64,000 bases of DNA from Mediterraneibacter butyricigenes (GCF_003574295.1 NZ_BHGK01000001.1:2790001-2854000); one strand, 5' to 3'. Shown: positions 26,250 through 37,320, counted from the stretch's first letter. The notes: generated from the sequence alone by a model not told the origin. Translations and numbers: made by a program.

Positions 26250-26267
26250 AGTTAGTTGTGTCTAACT
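26250..26267. promoter_or_regulatory. palindromic operator AGTTAG-N6-CTAACT upstream of enolase
   Basis: GTTAGTTGTGTCTAAC with flanking A/T gives an 18-bp palindrome at the inferred transcription start. Read on the minus strand it matches the two PFL sites (28713, 28747): AGTTAGACACAACTAAC against AGTTAGACATAACTAAC. The TTAG-N6-CTAA form resembles DtxR/IdeR-type boxes. Confidence 0.7.
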
Positions 26268-26274
26268 AGTGTGA

Positions 26275-27651
<1,377 letters not shown>

Positions 27652-27697
27652 ATTCCTGTATAATGAACACCGAATAAGAAAATCGGAGGGAAAACAG

Positions 27698-28390
27698 ATG
27701 ATTGGAATTATCGGTGCGATGGAAGAGGAAGTACAGGAGCTGATCGCAGACCTTGCGTTTGCAGAAAAGAAGACAGTGGCTTCTATGGATTTTTATAAAG
27801 GAACCTTATACGGAAAAGACTGTGTGATCGTGAAAAGCGGTGTCGGCAAGGTAAATGCAGCGCTGTGCACGCAGATTCTGGCAGATTTTTATAAGCCGGA
27901 AGCTTTAATCAACACAGGAGTAGCAGGTTCTCTGGATGCTCAGATCAATATAGGAGATATGGTTGTTTCGGAAGATGCCGTGCAACATGATATGGATGCC
28001 AGTGCGGTGGGAGATCCGGTGGGACAAGTTCCGCGGATGGATGTTCTGGCGTTTCCGGCAGATCCCGTTCTTGTGAAGAAAGCTGTAGAAGCCAATCAGA
28101 AAGCAAATCCGGATATTCAGACTTTTACCGGTCGCGTGGCCAGTGGAGATCAGTTTATTTCCGGAGGAGAAAAAAAGAAACAGATACAGGAAAATTTTCA
28201 TGCCAGATGTGCGGAGATGGAAGGTGCAGCAATTGCGCACGGAGCATATCTGAACAAAATTCCTTATGTGATCCTGCGTGCGATTTCAGACAAAGCGGAC
28301 GGAAGCGTACAGATGGATTATCCAACGTTTGAAAAACAGGCGATCGTTCACTGCGTAAGACTTTTGCGTGAACTGATCCCGATGCTGTAA
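27698..28390 (+). CDS. mtnN: 5'-methylthioadenosine/S-adenosylhomocysteine nucleosidase
   Basis: A 230-residue enzyme that cleaves adenine from MTA, SAH and 5'-deoxyadenosine, the by-products of SAM chemistry. Visible are IGIIGAMEEEV at the N-terminus, NTGVAGSLD, the ribose-binding EMEGAAIAH and the catalytic Asp in AISDKADGS. GGAGGG precedes the ATG. It follows enolase and precedes the radical-SAM-dependent PFL genes; 5'-deoxyadenosine from the PFL activase is a natural substrate, so the location is sensible. Confidence 0.93.
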   Translation: MIGIIGAMEEEVQELIADLAFAEKKTVASMDFYKGTLYGKDCVIVKSGVGKVNAALCTQILADFYKPEALINTGVAGSLDAQINIGDMVVSEDAVQHDMDASAVGDPVGQVPRMDVLAFPADPVLVKKAVEANQKANPDIQTFTGRVASGDQFISGGEKKKQIQENFHARCAEMEGAAIAHGAYLNKIPYVILRAISDKADGSVQMDYPTFEKQAIVHCVRLLRELIPML

Positions 28391-28436
28391 GATAAAAATA
28401 ATGATTAACACACAATCATACAATCACACAACACAT

Positions 28437-28503
28437 AAAATACCCGACAAATGTCCGGATGGAGGTGAGAACCCTGTAATCCTGGCACTTGCGGGTGTTT
28501 TTA
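28437..28503 (+). terminator. long imperfect hairpin with GAGA tip and T-tract
   Basis: Stem AAAATACCCG / CGGGTGTTTT (28437-28446 with 28492-28501) extends inward through CAAATG-TCC / GG-CACTTG and GGAT/ATCC to a GGT-GAGA-ACC tip. T5 follows. It probably terminates eno-mtnN, but the 66-nt length is unusual for a simple terminator and could be a small RNA. Confidence 0.5.
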
Positions 28504-28670
28504 ATTTATGTAAAGTGAGGAACAAAAGTTTATGGTTGGACAAGATTTATCTATCCCGAAAAAGTTTACCCCGGGAACCGCTTTCTCATCTTATTAAGTC
28601 GTAACAGAATATAAAGTTCCTCAAAATTTCGGGAAAATATGGAATGTTTTTTTAGAGGAACATGAAAAGA
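28504..28670 (+). other. intergenic region upstream of the PFL promoter
   Basis: No gene seen. An 8-bp inverted repeat TGAGGAAC (28516-28523) / GTTCCTCA (28616-28623) spans about 90 nt and may be chance. Confidence 0.3.
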
Positions 28671-28675
28671 ATGGA

Positions 28676-28704
28676 TTGAAGAGTGAAAAAGAATATGTTA
28701 CTAT
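28676..28704 (+). promoter_or_regulatory. promoter of pflB
   Basis: TTGAAG (28676-28681), 17-bp spacer, TACTAT (28699-28704). The predicted start, about 28711, falls on the first palindromic operator, the same layout as at enolase. Confidence 0.6.
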
Positions 28705-28712
28705 ATTCACGA

Positions 28713-28763
28713 AGTTAGACATAACTAACCTTAATGGCGCGCGATGGTTAGTTACACCTAACT
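28713..28763. promoter_or_regulatory. two palindromic operators (GTTAG-N6-CTAAC) upstream of pflB
   Basis: Site A is GTTAGACATAACTAAC (28714-28729), site B is GTTAGTTACACCTAAC (28747-28762), with centres about 33 bp (three turns) apart. Both agree with the enolase site. They lie between the -10 box and the ribosome binding site, as expected for repressor sites. Confidence 0.72.
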
Positions 28764-28794
28764 TAACGAGAAAAATAAAGGAGGAACTACAAGA

Positions 28795-31044
28795 ATGGAT
28801 ACAGCAGCATGGAATGGATTTCAGGGACGGAAATGGAAAGAAGATGTGGATGTCCGTGATTTTATACAGAAAAATTATATAGCATATGAAGGGGATGAAT
28901 CTTTCTTAAGCGGTCCGACGGAAGCGACGGATCTGCTCTGGGGAGAATTGCAGAAATTACAGAAAGAAGAGCGCCAGAAAAACGGAGTTCTGGATATGGA
29001 AACAGAGGTGGTATCTTCCCTGACTTCCTATCCGGCAGGATACATCAAAGAAGAGTACAAGGATCTGGAGCAGATCGTAGGACTGCAGACAGACAAACCG
29101 CTGAAACGGGCTTTTATGCCGTATGGTGGAATCAAGATGGCAGAAGAGTCCTGCAAAACTTATGGATATGAGCCGTCAGAAGAATTTCATAAAATTTTTA
29201 CGGAATATCACAAAACCCACAACCAGGCAGTGTTTGAGGCATATACTCCGGAAATGAAGAAAGCAAGACATAACAAGATCATCACCGGTCTGCCGGATGC
29301 TTACGGAAGAGGACGTATCGTAGGAGACTACAGAAGAGTTGCACTGTACGGAATTGATTTTCTGATCGAAAAGAAACAGGAAGATATGGCAAACTGTGGA
29401 GACGGCACCATGACAGAGGATGTGATCCGGCTGCGTGGAGAGATTGCAGATCAGTTGAATGCACTGAAAGGCATGAAAGAGATGGCGAAGATTTATGGCT
29501 ATGATATTTCCGGCCCGGCAAAAAATGCAAAGGAAGCTGTTCAGTGGCTGTATTTCGGATATCTGGCAGCAATCAAGACTCAGAACGGTGCAGCAATGAG
29601 TGTGGGGCGTGTATCGACGTTCCTGGATATTTATATGGATCGGGATATCAAAGCCGGAGTGCTGACGGAGGAAAAAGCACAGGAGCTGATCGATCATTTC
29701 GTTATGAAATGCAGAATGGTGAAGTTTGCAAGAATCCCGTCTTACAATCAGTTGTTCTCCGGAGATCCGGTATGGGCCACCCTGGAAGTAGGCGGAATGG
29801 GCATGGACGGAAGATCTATGGTCACCAGGACAGATTATCGGTTCCTGCATACGCTGGAAAATATGGGGCCGTCACCGGAACCAAACCTGACAGTACTGTA
29901 TTCTTCCAGACTACCGGAAAACTTTAAGAAATATGCAGCAGTGATCTCTGTGCGAACCAGTTCTATTCAGTATGAGAATGATGACGTGATGCGTCCGGTA
30001 TGGGGAGATGACTATTCTATCTGCTGCTGCGTATCCGCTACTGAGACCGGAAAAGAAATGCAGTTCTTCGGTGCAAGAGCAAACCTGGCAAAATGCCTGC
30101 TCTATGCGATGAACGGCGGAAGAGATATGAAGACAAAAGAACAGGTGGGACCGGAACTTGCTCCGATCACCTCGGAATATCTGAATTATGATGAGGTCAT
30201 GCGGAAATATGATGTGATGATGGACTGGCTGGCAGGGCTGTATGTCAATACGCTGAATCTGATCCAGTATATGCATGATAAATATAATTACGAGGCAGCA
30301 GAGATGGCTCTGATCGATACCAATGTAAGAAGAACATTTGCGACAGGTATCGCCGGATTCTCCCACGTGGTAGATTCCCTGTCCGCCATCAAATATGCAA
30401 AGGTAAAACCAATCCGTGAAGAAGACGGACTGATCATTGATTTTGAGACAGAAGGTGATTTCCCGAGATACGGAAATGATGATGACAGAGCCGATGACAT
30501 TGCAGTATGGCTTCTGAAGACGTTCCTCCGGAAGATCGAAAAGCGTCATACTTATAGAGATTCTGAGCCGACCACATCGATTCTGACGATTACTTCGAAT
30601 GTGGTATACGGAAAAGCAACCGGAAATATGCCGGATGGAAGAAGAGCAGGAGAACCATTGTCTCCGGGAGCGAACCCGAGTTACGGAGCAGAACAGAACG
30701 GACTTCTGGCTTCTCTGAACTCTGTGGCAAAACTGCCGTATGAATATGCGTTGGATGGAATTTCCAATACACAGACCATCAATCCGGGAGCACTGGGACA
30801 TTCAGAAGAGGAACAGAAGAAGAACCTGGTACAGGTAATGGATGGATATTTTGATCAGGGTGCACATCATTTGAATGTAAATGTATTCGGAAGAGAAAAA
30901 CTGGAAGATGCTATGGAACATCCGGAAAAGGAAGAATATGCAAACTTTACGATCCGTGTATCCGGTTATGCCGTGAAATTTATTGATCTGACCAGAGAAC
31001 AGCAGGTGGATGTAATTTCCAGAACCTGCCATGACAGAATGTAA
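28795..31044 (+). CDS. pflB: formate C-acetyltransferase (pyruvate formate-lyase)
   Basis: A 749-residue glycyl-radical enzyme that splits pyruvate and CoA to acetyl-CoA and formate. The active-site cysteines are in ICCCVSA (Cys410-412; two adjacent Cys are catalytic in the family, and a third precedes them here). The radical glycine is Gly724 in RVSGYAV. Length and both ends match PflB. The ribosome binding site is AAAGGAGGA. The activase gene follows at 31158. Two GTTAG-N6-CTAAC operators in the leader suggest shared repression with enolase. Confidence 0.95.
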   Translation: MDTAAWNGFQGRKWKEDVDVRDFIQKNYIAYEGDESFLSGPTEATDLLWGELQKLQKEERQKNGVLDMETEVVSSLTSYPAGYIKEEYKDLEQIVGLQTDKPLKRAFMPYGGIKMAEESCKTYGYEPSEEFHKIFTEYHKTHNQAVFEAYTPEMKKARHNKIITGLPDAYGRGRIVGDYRRVALYGIDFLIEKKQEDMANCGDGTMTEDVIRLRGEIADQLNALKGMKEMAKIYGYDISGPAKNAKEAVQWLYFGYLAAIKTQNGAAMSVGRVSTFLDIYMDRDIKAGVLTEEKAQELIDHFVMKCRMVKFARIPSYNQLFSGDPVWATLEVGGMGMDGRSMVTRTDYRFLHTLENMGPSPEPNLTVLYSSRLPENFKKYAAVISVRTSSIQYENDDVMRPVWGDDYSICCCVSATETGKEMQFFGARANLAKCLLYAMNGGRDMKTKEQVGPELAPITSEYLNYDEVMRKYDVMMDWLAGLYVNTLNLIQYMHDKYNYEAAEMALIDTNVRRTFATGIAGFSHVVDSLSAIKYAKVKPIREEDGLIIDFETEGDFPRYGNDDDRADDIAVWLLKTFLRKIEKRHTYRDSEPTTSILTITSNVVYGKATGNMPDGRRAGEPLSPGANPSYGAEQNGLLASLNSVAKLPYEYALDGISNTQTINPGALGHSEEEQKKNLVQVMDGYFDQGAHHLNVNVFGREKLEDAMEHPEKEEYANFTIRVSGYAVKFIDLTREQQVDVISRTCHDRM

Positions 31045-31157
31045 GATCAGGAGAATTAGAGATCAACAGAAAATGAGACCGGGAAAAGTAAGGTTGGTAT
31101 AACGGACAAGTCGGAAATACGAAGATAAGAATCATTAAGAGAAGGAACGGAAAGAAA

Positions 31158-31889
31158 ATGGAAGAGGCGTATGTACATTCACTGGAAAGTTTTGGCTCGG
31201 TGGACGGACCGGGGGTTCGTTATGTAATCTTTATGCAGGGCTGCCACATGAGGTGTCAGTTCTGCCATAATCCCGATACCTGGAAAGAAGGAGGAGGGAC
31301 AGAATATACTTCGGAAGAACTGCTCAAAAAAGCCCTGAGATATCGAGGCTACTGGGGAAAAGAAGGCGGGATTACCGTAAGTGGTGGTGAACCGTTGTTA
31401 CAACTGGATTTTATGCTGGAATTCTTTCGGAAAGCGAAAGAGCAGGGGGTGCATACGGTGATCGATACCGCTGGAGAGCCATTTACCAGAGAAGATCCAT
31501 TTTTCGGAAAATTTTGCAAATTGATGGAAGTGACAGATCTTCTGCTTCTGGATATCAAAGAAATCAATCCAAAAAGACATCAAATCCTGACAGGACAGAA
31601 GAATGATAACATTCTGGAACTGGCAAAATTTCTTTCTGAGATCCACAAACCGGTCTGGATCCGACACGTACTGGTCCCAGAACGAAGCGATTATGAAGAG
31701 GATTTACGCAACCTTCACGAATTTCTCGAAACCCTTGAAAATATTCAGCGGGTCGAAGTGATTCCCTATCATACGATGGGGATTTACAAATGGGAAAATC
31801 TGGGGCTTTCCTATCCTCTGGACGGGATAAATCCGCCCACAAAAGAGCGGGTAAAACTGGCAGAAAAAATCCTGAATGTCAATCCTTGA
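31158..31889 (+). CDS. pflA: pyruvate formate-lyase activating enzyme
   Basis: A 243-residue radical-SAM enzyme that installs the glycyl radical on PFL. The [4Fe-4S] cysteines are Cys29, Cys33 and Cys36 (CHMRCQFC), the SAM-binding GGE motif is in VSGGEPLLQ, and the DGPGVR near the N-terminus is typical of glycyl-radical activases. It lies 113 nt downstream of pflB on the same strand with GAAGGAACGG before the ATG. It needs Fe-S clusters, which fits the iron-regulator-like operator upstream of pflB. Confidence 0.94.
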   Translation: MEEAYVHSLESFGSVDGPGVRYVIFMQGCHMRCQFCHNPDTWKEGGGTEYTSEELLKKALRYRGYWGKEGGITVSGGEPLLQLDFMLEFFRKAKEQGVHTVIDTAGEPFTREDPFFGKFCKLMEVTDLLLLDIKEINPKRHQILTGQKNDNILELAKFLSEIHKPVWIRHVLVPERSDYEEDLRNLHEFLETLENIQRVEVIPYHTMGIYKWENLGLSYPLDGINPPTKERVKLAEKILNVNP

Positions 31890-31958
31890 CTTTTAAAAAC
31901 ACGGTGATATGATGAAAGTAACAAAACAATCGTGTGCGACAGAAAGGGAGGGAACAAC

Positions 31959-32543
31959 ATGGCAAACAGAGTTATTACAATCAGTCGTCAGTTCGGAAGC
32001 GGTGGACGTACGGTGGGCAGGATGACTGCGATGAAGTTGGGAATCCCCTGTTATGATCAGGAACTGATCCAGAAGGTAGCAGAAGAGAGCGGATTTGCTG
32101 AGCGGTACATCCAGGAACGAGGCGAAGAACTTTCGAGCGGCGGATGGCTTACAGCGGCATTTACAGATCGTGAGTACAATGGTCTGTCATTACAGGACAG
32201 CTTATGGCTGGCACAGAGAAATGTGATTCTGGATCTGGCGAAGAAAGGTCCCTGTGTGATTGTCGGAAGATGCGCAGATTTTATTTTGCGGGATGAGGCA
32301 GATTGTCTCAAAGCATTTATCCATGCTGACATGAAGCAACGGGCAGAACGGATCGTCACGCAGTATGGAGAGCGTGCAGCCTCTCCGGAGAAACGATTGA
32401 AAGACAAAGACAAACGGCGAGCCGCTTATTATCAGTTCTATACAGATATGAGATGGGGCGCTATGGAAAATTATGATATTTCTCTTGACAGCGGTACCTT
32501 CGGAATCGAGAAATGCGCAGAAATCCTGGCAAATTTGTATTGA
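31959..32543 (+). CDS. cytidylate kinase-like protein
   Basis: A 194-residue P-loop kinase-like protein. The N-terminus (VITISRQFGSGGRTVG) carries the GSGG(R/K) nucleotide loop of the Firmicutes cytidylate kinase-like group, but it differs from the true Cmk (about 220 residues), so the substrate is uncertain. The start at 31959 has GGGAGGGAAC upstream, and 31932 lacks a good site. It follows pflA by 70 nt. Confidence 0.8.
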   Translation: MANRVITISRQFGSGGRTVGRMTAMKLGIPCYDQELIQKVAEESGFAERYIQERGEELSSGGWLTAAFTDREYNGLSLQDSLWLAQRNVILDLAKKGPCVIVGRCADFILRDEADCLKAFIHADMKQRAERIVTQYGERAASPEKRLKDKDKRRAAYYQFYTDMRWGAMENYDISLDSGTFGIEKCAEILANLY

Positions 32544-32653
32544 GAGGCGAGAGTTTAATAACCATTGAAAAAGTTAGCGATGGGAACTGTACGCAAATCT
32601 TTTTCGGCATGTATGAATGAATTTTGTTTTAGAACATTAAAAAACGGAAAATA

Positions 32654-32700
32654 AACACCCCGGAATCGGTTTTTATACCGGTTCCGGGGTGTTCTGTATA
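32654..32700. terminator. bidirectional terminator-like hairpin
   Basis: A 17-bp stem (32654-32670 with 32677-32693, one G-T pair, 6-nt loop) between convergent genes. The T-rich side is on the minus strand. The region 32544-32833 otherwise holds only this and the repeat. Confidence 0.7.
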
Positions 32701-32739
32701 CGTTATAGAGTAAGTGTTAGTGAGGCTCAAAGATTCTCC

Positions 32740-32793
32740 CGCAAAAGGGATGCATAAGGCAAGCGTAAGCGGTTCCCGTTGCAACCTTTTGTG
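32740..32793. repeat. dispersed palindromic repeat, copy 2
   Basis: CGCAAAAGGGATGCATAAGG through CCTTTTGTGG, matching copy 1 (16804) over the whole core with a few changes. The left flank (GATTCTCCC) resembles that of copy 3. It lies between convergent genes. Confidence 0.78.
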
Positions 32794-32833
32794 GAAGGAT
32801 AATAGTTTGCATCAACACATGCAAACAGTGTAT

Positions 32834-33766
32834 CTACAGCTCCTTGCTCAAAATCTCTTCTTTGCGATCCAGCAACTCATCAGAAGACAGGATGGCTTCT
32901 TCGACTGTATCGAACCCAAGTCGTTCGATGGTCAGGGCGAAACGTTCCCCTTTTAATCCCTGATCCCGGAAGAACAGGATGGTCTTCTCAATCACGTTCA
33001 TTGCGTCTTCTTTGGACGTGAAGACTTTATGTAAGGACTGTCCGTGAGAAATATTTTTGCCCCAGCGTCCGCCCAGATAGATTTTAAAACCATAGGTTCC
33101 GTCATCTACGGTATGGAACGGACAACGGCCGACACAGCGTCCGCAGTGAAGGCAGACATTGGGATCAATGTTTAAAACGCCATCCGTCACTTTTGCGGCT
33201 TTTGAAGGACAGACTGCTTCAATGGCACATTTCTTACATCCTTTACATTTGGATGAATCTGGTTGTGGAACCCGCTGGCCGATGATTCCCAGATCGTTCA
33301 GATTGGGTTTCACACAATTGTTTGGACATCCACCTACGGCAATCTTAAATTTGTGCGGAAGTTTTACATCGTGATATCCCTTATAGAACCGTTGATGGAT
33401 CTCTTCGGACAGGGCAAAGGAATCCAGCAGACCATATTGACAGGTAGTTCCTTTGCAGGAAACTACAGGTCGTACTTTCGGCCCGGTTCCTCCGGTTTCC
33501 AGGCCTTCCGTTTCCAGAGCGTCGAGGAATGGTTCGATGTTGTCATAGGGAATTCCCTGAACTTCCACGGTCTGACGGGTAGTGAAAGTTAAAATACCGT
33601 TGCCGAAAGTTTCGGCGGCATTTGTGATCGCGTTCATCTGACGTGCAGTGATTTTACCATTGACAGTCAGAACTCTGGCGGAAAAATTATCGGTTCCTTT
33701 ATTATTCAGAAATCCAAGCCCTTTTAAACGAGTGACTTCTGCAGGTTTGATGGTTAGTGCAGACAT
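32834..33766 (-). CDS. siroheme/4Fe-4S sulfite-reductase-like protein (AsrC-like)
   Basis: A 310-residue redox enzyme subunit. The N-terminal part resembles the nitrite/sulfite reductase ferredoxin-like domain. The siroheme-Fe4S cysteines are in CKGTTCQYG and GGCPNNC. Two ferredoxin motifs follow: CKGCKKCAIEAVCP and CLHCGRCVGRCP. This is the AsrC (anaerobic sulfite reductase C) layout, but no AsrA/AsrB genes are here. The start at 33766 has AAGGAGGT 8 nt upstream. A divergent LysR gene is 111 bp away. Confidence 0.82.
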   Translation of the reverse strand: MSALTIKPAEVTRLKGLGFLNNKGTDNFSARVLTVNGKITARQMNAITNAAETFGNGILTFTTRQTVEVQGIPYDNIEPFLDALETEGLETGGTGPKVRPVVSCKGTTCQYGLLDSFALSEEIHQRFYKGYHDVKLPHKFKIAVGGCPNNCVKPNLNDLGIIGQRVPQPDSSKCKGCKKCAIEAVCPSKAAKVTDGVLNIDPNVCLHCGRCVGRCPFHTVDDGTYGFKIYLGGRWGKNISHGQSLHKVFTSKEDAMNVIEKTILFFRDQGLKGERFALTIERLGFDTVEEAILSSDELLDRKEEILSKEL

Positions 33767-33877
33767 GAATGATACCTCCTTGAGTAATTGATTGATTTTA
33801 TCATAACACTTGTAGAAGTATTTGAGAAATGATATTATTTGATAGAAACAATAGGATTTACCTATAGGAGCAGAAAA

Positions 33878-34789
33878 ATGACAATCAGACATTTGAAGAT
33901 ATTCCTGGCAGTTGCAGAATATAAAACAATGAGTGCTGCTGCAGAAAAATTATATATATCACAACCTACGGTTAGTCAGGCAATCCGGGAATTGGAAGAA
34001 CATTATCATGGACTGCTTTTTGAAAGACTGGGAAAAAAATTATATTTAACCGAAATGGGAAAAATTTTGCTTACTCGGTCAAGAGATCTGGTGCAAGAGT
34101 TTCAGAGACTGGATGATTCTATGGTGGAGCAGGGCAAAAAAATGATGCTTCGTCTGGGGTCTACTCTTACGGTCGGAACATGCCTTACTCCGGAGATTAT
34201 TTTGCATTTGGAAGAAAAGTTCCCGGGAATAGAAGTGAGGTCTTATGTAAGTAATACGCAGGAAATTGAAGAAAAACTGTTAAAATCAGAATTGGATGCA
34301 GCAGTGGTAGAAGGAGAGGTGCAGTCGCCGGATCTGGTTGTACTTCCGATTGTAGAAGATATGCTTGTATTGGTTTGCGGACAGGAGCACGCGTTTTATA
34401 CTGAAAAAATGCTTTTAAAGGAAGCGTTGTATTATCAGAAATTTGCAATGCGGGAACCGGGAAGTGGAACGAGACAGCTCTTTGAAGAATACAGAAAGGT
34501 ACATCAAATTCCGATTGAAATAAGCTGGGAGGCAAACTGCCCCAGAACTTTAATTAATGCTGTGCTATATAACAAAGCTTTGTCTGTCATGTCTTTTCGA
34601 TTGCTGAAGCATGAGATTCGCCATGACAAGATTCGGATATTTTTAGAACAAAATAAGGAATGGAATCGTAAATTTAAATTAGTATATCATAGAAATAAAT
34701 ACCTGACACCGGTGATCCGGGAGTTGGAAATGTATCTCCATCAATGTAAAAAAATGGAACTGTCGGTAAAGTACGGCTGGATTCGATGA
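33878..34789 (+). CDS. LysR family transcriptional regulator
   Basis: A 303-residue regulator. The HTH is KTMSAAAEKLYISQPTVSQAIRELE (about 19-42), followed by a substrate-binding effector domain. The start at 33878 has TAGGAG 8 nt upstream; the frame from 33839 extends only through the promoter region. It is divergent from the AsrC-like gene, which it probably regulates. CysB/CysL-type LysR proteins controlling sulfur genes are known, but the effector here is unproven. Confidence 0.9.
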   Translation: MTIRHLKIFLAVAEYKTMSAAAEKLYISQPTVSQAIRELEEHYHGLLFERLGKKLYLTEMGKILLTRSRDLVQEFQRLDDSMVEQGKKMMLRLGSTLTVGTCLTPEIILHLEEKFPGIEVRSYVSNTQEIEEKLLKSELDAAVVEGEVQSPDLVVLPIVEDMLVLVCGQEHAFYTEKMLLKEALYYQKFAMREPGSGTRQLFEEYRKVHQIPIEISWEANCPRTLINAVLYNKALSVMSFRLLKHEIRHDKIRIFLEQNKEWNRKFKLVYHRNKYLTPVIRELEMYLHQCKKMELSVKYGWIR

Positions 34790-34801
34790 TAAACGGAAAG
34801 A

Positions 34802-34838
34802 AAAAGAGTTGCGGGTTTGAATTCGCAACTCTTTTAAA
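34802..34838. terminator. bidirectional terminator
   Basis: AAAAGAGTTGCG (34802-34813) pairs perfectly with CGCAACTCTTTT (34824-34835); A- and T-runs on both sides serve the LysR gene and glgD. Confidence 0.8.
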
Positions 34839-34876
34839 AATATTTCAGACTTAAAAAACTTTAAAAATACACCAGA

Positions 34877-35992
34877 TCAGATTAAATCAGATCTGCGAAT
34901 ATAACCCGGATGTTCGGGATCTGCAATGATTTCCTGTGTGTGGGTGATTCGTGCATGTTTATCGATCACGTAGTTTTCGACATGCACATCTTCCCCGATA
35001 ACCGCAGAAGGAAGTATCACTGAATTACGTATCACAGCCCCTTTTTTGATTACACATCCACGACCGATGACGGAATTCTCAATGGTACCTTCGATCAGAC
35101 ATCCGTTGGAAATAACGGAATTCTTGATATTGGCGGTCTCGAAATACTGGGTCGGGCAGGAATCATTGGTTCTGGTGTAGATCGGCCATTCCTCATCGAA
35201 GAGGTTGAATGCGGTCTTGATATCGATCAGAGACATATTGGAAGCATAATAACTCTTGAAGTCTGTGATGGAGGCAAAGTAACCACGATGCGAAACTCCG
35301 CGCACATCATATTCATTACACGCAACATTGATGATATCTGCCAGAGTAAACATGGAAGACATACTTTTTGCAATATGTATTAATTTTAAAAGCAGTTCCT
35401 TTGACATAACATAGGTATCCATGGAGATGTTACGGTTTTTGGCATTTCCACGGTTCCGCTCGATGGAAAGCACACCTTTCTGACGATTCAGATTGACAGC
35501 GTTGCATGCCAGGAAATAGTCATTGGCATTATCTACGGAGTGATACAGCATCGTAATGTCAGCACCGGATTCAATATGGGTGCGGAGTAAGGTGTCATAA
35601 TTCTGGGAATATACCATATAACTTGGTGCAATCACCACATATTTCTGCGGCATTTCTTCCAGACATTCCAGATTCTCCAGATACATGGCAACGTCAGTGT
35701 TGTAGACACTGTGTTCTGAACCGTCTTCGGAGAAGAGCAGCTGCAACTTCCCACGTTTGGAGTTGATGTTGTAGTGACGACCGGTTCCTACATGTTCTAC
35801 CAGAGAACGTGGAGAACGGCGAATATAGATCTGAACCTGGTCGATTCCGCTGTTACTCATGTTAGAAATCGGGAAGTCGATGACCCGATATCTTCCTAAA
35901 AAGGAAAATGCACTGATGGGGCGATACTCCTGGAGTCCTTCCACCCATAAATGTCTGCCGGAAGAATTGATGATTCCAAATGCTTTTGGCAT
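34877..35992 (-). CDS. glgD: glucose-1-phosphate adenylyltransferase subunit GlgD
   Basis: A 371-residue, likely regulatory, subunit of ADP-glucose pyrophosphorylase. It shares the GlgC fold (RYRVIDFPISNMSNSGIDQV) but the N-terminal GGxGxRL catalytic loop is degraded (NSSGRHLWVEGLQEY). A left-handed beta-helix of hexapeptide repeats fills the last 90 residues. It lies 1 nt after glgC and functions with it in the first step of glycogen synthesis. Confidence 0.92.
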   Translation of the reverse strand: MPKAFGIINSSGRHLWVEGLQEYRPISAFSFLGRYRVIDFPISNMSNSGIDQVQIYIRRSPRSLVEHVGTGRHYNINSKRGKLQLLFSEDGSEHSVYNTDVAMYLENLECLEEMPQKYVVIAPSYMVYSQNYDTLLRTHIESGADITMLYHSVDNANDYFLACNAVNLNRQKGVLSIERNRGNAKNRNISMDTYVMSKELLLKLIHIAKSMSSMFTLADIINVACNEYDVRGVSHRGYFASITDFKSYYASNMSLIDIKTAFNLFDEEWPIYTRTNDSCPTQYFETANIKNSVISNGCLIEGTIENSVIGRGCVIKKGAVIRNSVILPSAVIGEDVHVENYVIDKHARITHTQEIIADPEHPGYIRRSDLI

Positions 35993-35993
35993 A

Positions 35994-37133
35994 TTAATCT
36001 ACCCCCTTTACACGTTTTGAAACTAATTCGATATGTTCGCTGTCTGCCGAACCTACGGTAGCACCTTTTCCAATCTTCACGCCTTCTGCAACAAGCGCGC
36101 GAGTTACGGTGGCACCGTCTTCTACGATGGCGCCTGGCATCAGAACGCTGTCGATGATTTTTGCACCTTCACCGATTTTGGTGCCGGTAAAGATGACAGA
36201 GTTGGTAACGGCTCCGTCAATGATACAGCCCTGTGTGATAAATGCACGGTTGATCGAAGCGTCCGGCCCGATATATTGTGGGAGAGAAGCTACATCTTCG
36301 GTGTAGATCTTCCAGGAAGGATCATTTAAGTCCAGTTTGTTGTTCTTGTCCAACAGGTCCATGTTTGCCTCCCAGAGGGAATCGATGGTTCCCACGTCTT
36401 TCCAGTAACCTTTGAATTTGTAAGCGTACAGACTCTTATCGTCTTGTAAAAGGGTCGGGATGATATCTTTACCAAAGTCATGGCTGGACTCGGAATTCTT
36501 CATATCTGCAAGCAGCATTTTCTTCAATAATTTCCAGTTGAAGATATAAATTCCCATAGAAGCCAGATTGCTCTTGGGATGTTCCGGCTTTTCTTCAAAT
36601 TCGAGGATCCGCCCGGTCTCATCGGTGTTCATGATACCAAAACGGCTGGCCTCTTTCATAGGTACCTGGATTACGGCGATGGTGGCATCTGCTTTGGAAG
36701 CCTGGTGGTAATCTAGCATCTCCTCATAATTCATCTTATAAATGTGATCTCCGGATAAGATCAGGACATATTCCGGAGAGTATTTATCAATGAAGTCAAT
36801 ATTCTGTGAAATTGCGTCGGCAGTTCCGCGATAAACATCCAGATCAGTGTCTGCTTTTTCGCGTGGCGGAAGCACATACACTCCACTGTCTTTGGCATCC
36901 AGTCCCCAGCGTCCACCTGCTGCAACATAACTGTTCAGAAGGATGGATTCGTATTGTGTCAGCACACCAACAGTATCGATTCCACTGTTGGCACAATTGC
37001 TGAGCGGAAAATCAATGATCCGATATTTGCCGCCGAAGGAAACGGCTGGTTTGGCTACTTTATTGGTTAATTCGTGCAGTCGGGATCCCCGTCCGCCGGC
37101 CAAAATCATAGCTAACATGTTGTTTTGCTTCAT
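35994..37133 (-). CDS. glgC: glucose-1-phosphate adenylyltransferase, catalytic subunit
   Basis: A 379-residue enzyme making ADP-glucose from glucose-1-phosphate and ATP. The catalytic loop is [14 protein letters not shown], then [19 protein letters not shown], the base-binding SGDHIYKM, and FEEKP. The C-terminal beta-helix is present. GAGAGGG lies 6 nt before the ATG. It is the first gene of a glgC-glgD operon. Whether glycogen synthase and branching enzyme genes are elsewhere is not visible. Confidence 0.94.
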   Translation of the reverse strand: MKQNNMLAMILAGGRGSRLHELTNKVAKPAVSFGGKYRIIDFPLSNCANSGIDTVGVLTQYESILLNSYVAAGGRWGLDAKDSGVYVLPPREKADTDLDVYRGTADAISQNIDFIDKYSPEYVLILSGDHIYKMNYEEMLDYHQASKADATIAVIQVPMKEASRFGIMNTDETGRILEFEEKPEHPKSNLASMGIYIFNWKLLKKMLLADMKNSESSHDFGKDIIPTLLQDDKSLYAYKFKGYWKDVGTIDSLWEANMDLLDKNNKLDLNDPSWKIYTEDVASLPQYIGPDASINRAFITQGCIIDGAVTNSVIFTGTKIGEGAKIIDSVLMPGAIVEDGATVTRALVAEGVKIGKGATVGSADSEHIELVSKRVKGVD

Positions 37134-37320
37134 AATGAGCCCTCTCTTTCATTCATTATAAAATTTATTATACATTTTTTTGTGTAATATTTCCATAATA
37201 TTGTGAAAAAAGTAGGTGAAAAATAAAGCAAAATGACGGAAAGAAAAGAAGAAAAGATACAGACGTAACAGGGGAAAATGTGATATACTAGAACAGTATA
37301 TCTACGTAGGAGGAGACCAG

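Noticed and set aside
28437-28503. Small SRP (4.5S) RNA or other known riboswitch
   Set aside because: It has a GNRA tip but lacks the conserved SRP internal loop sequence and the known aptamer consensuses I can recall.
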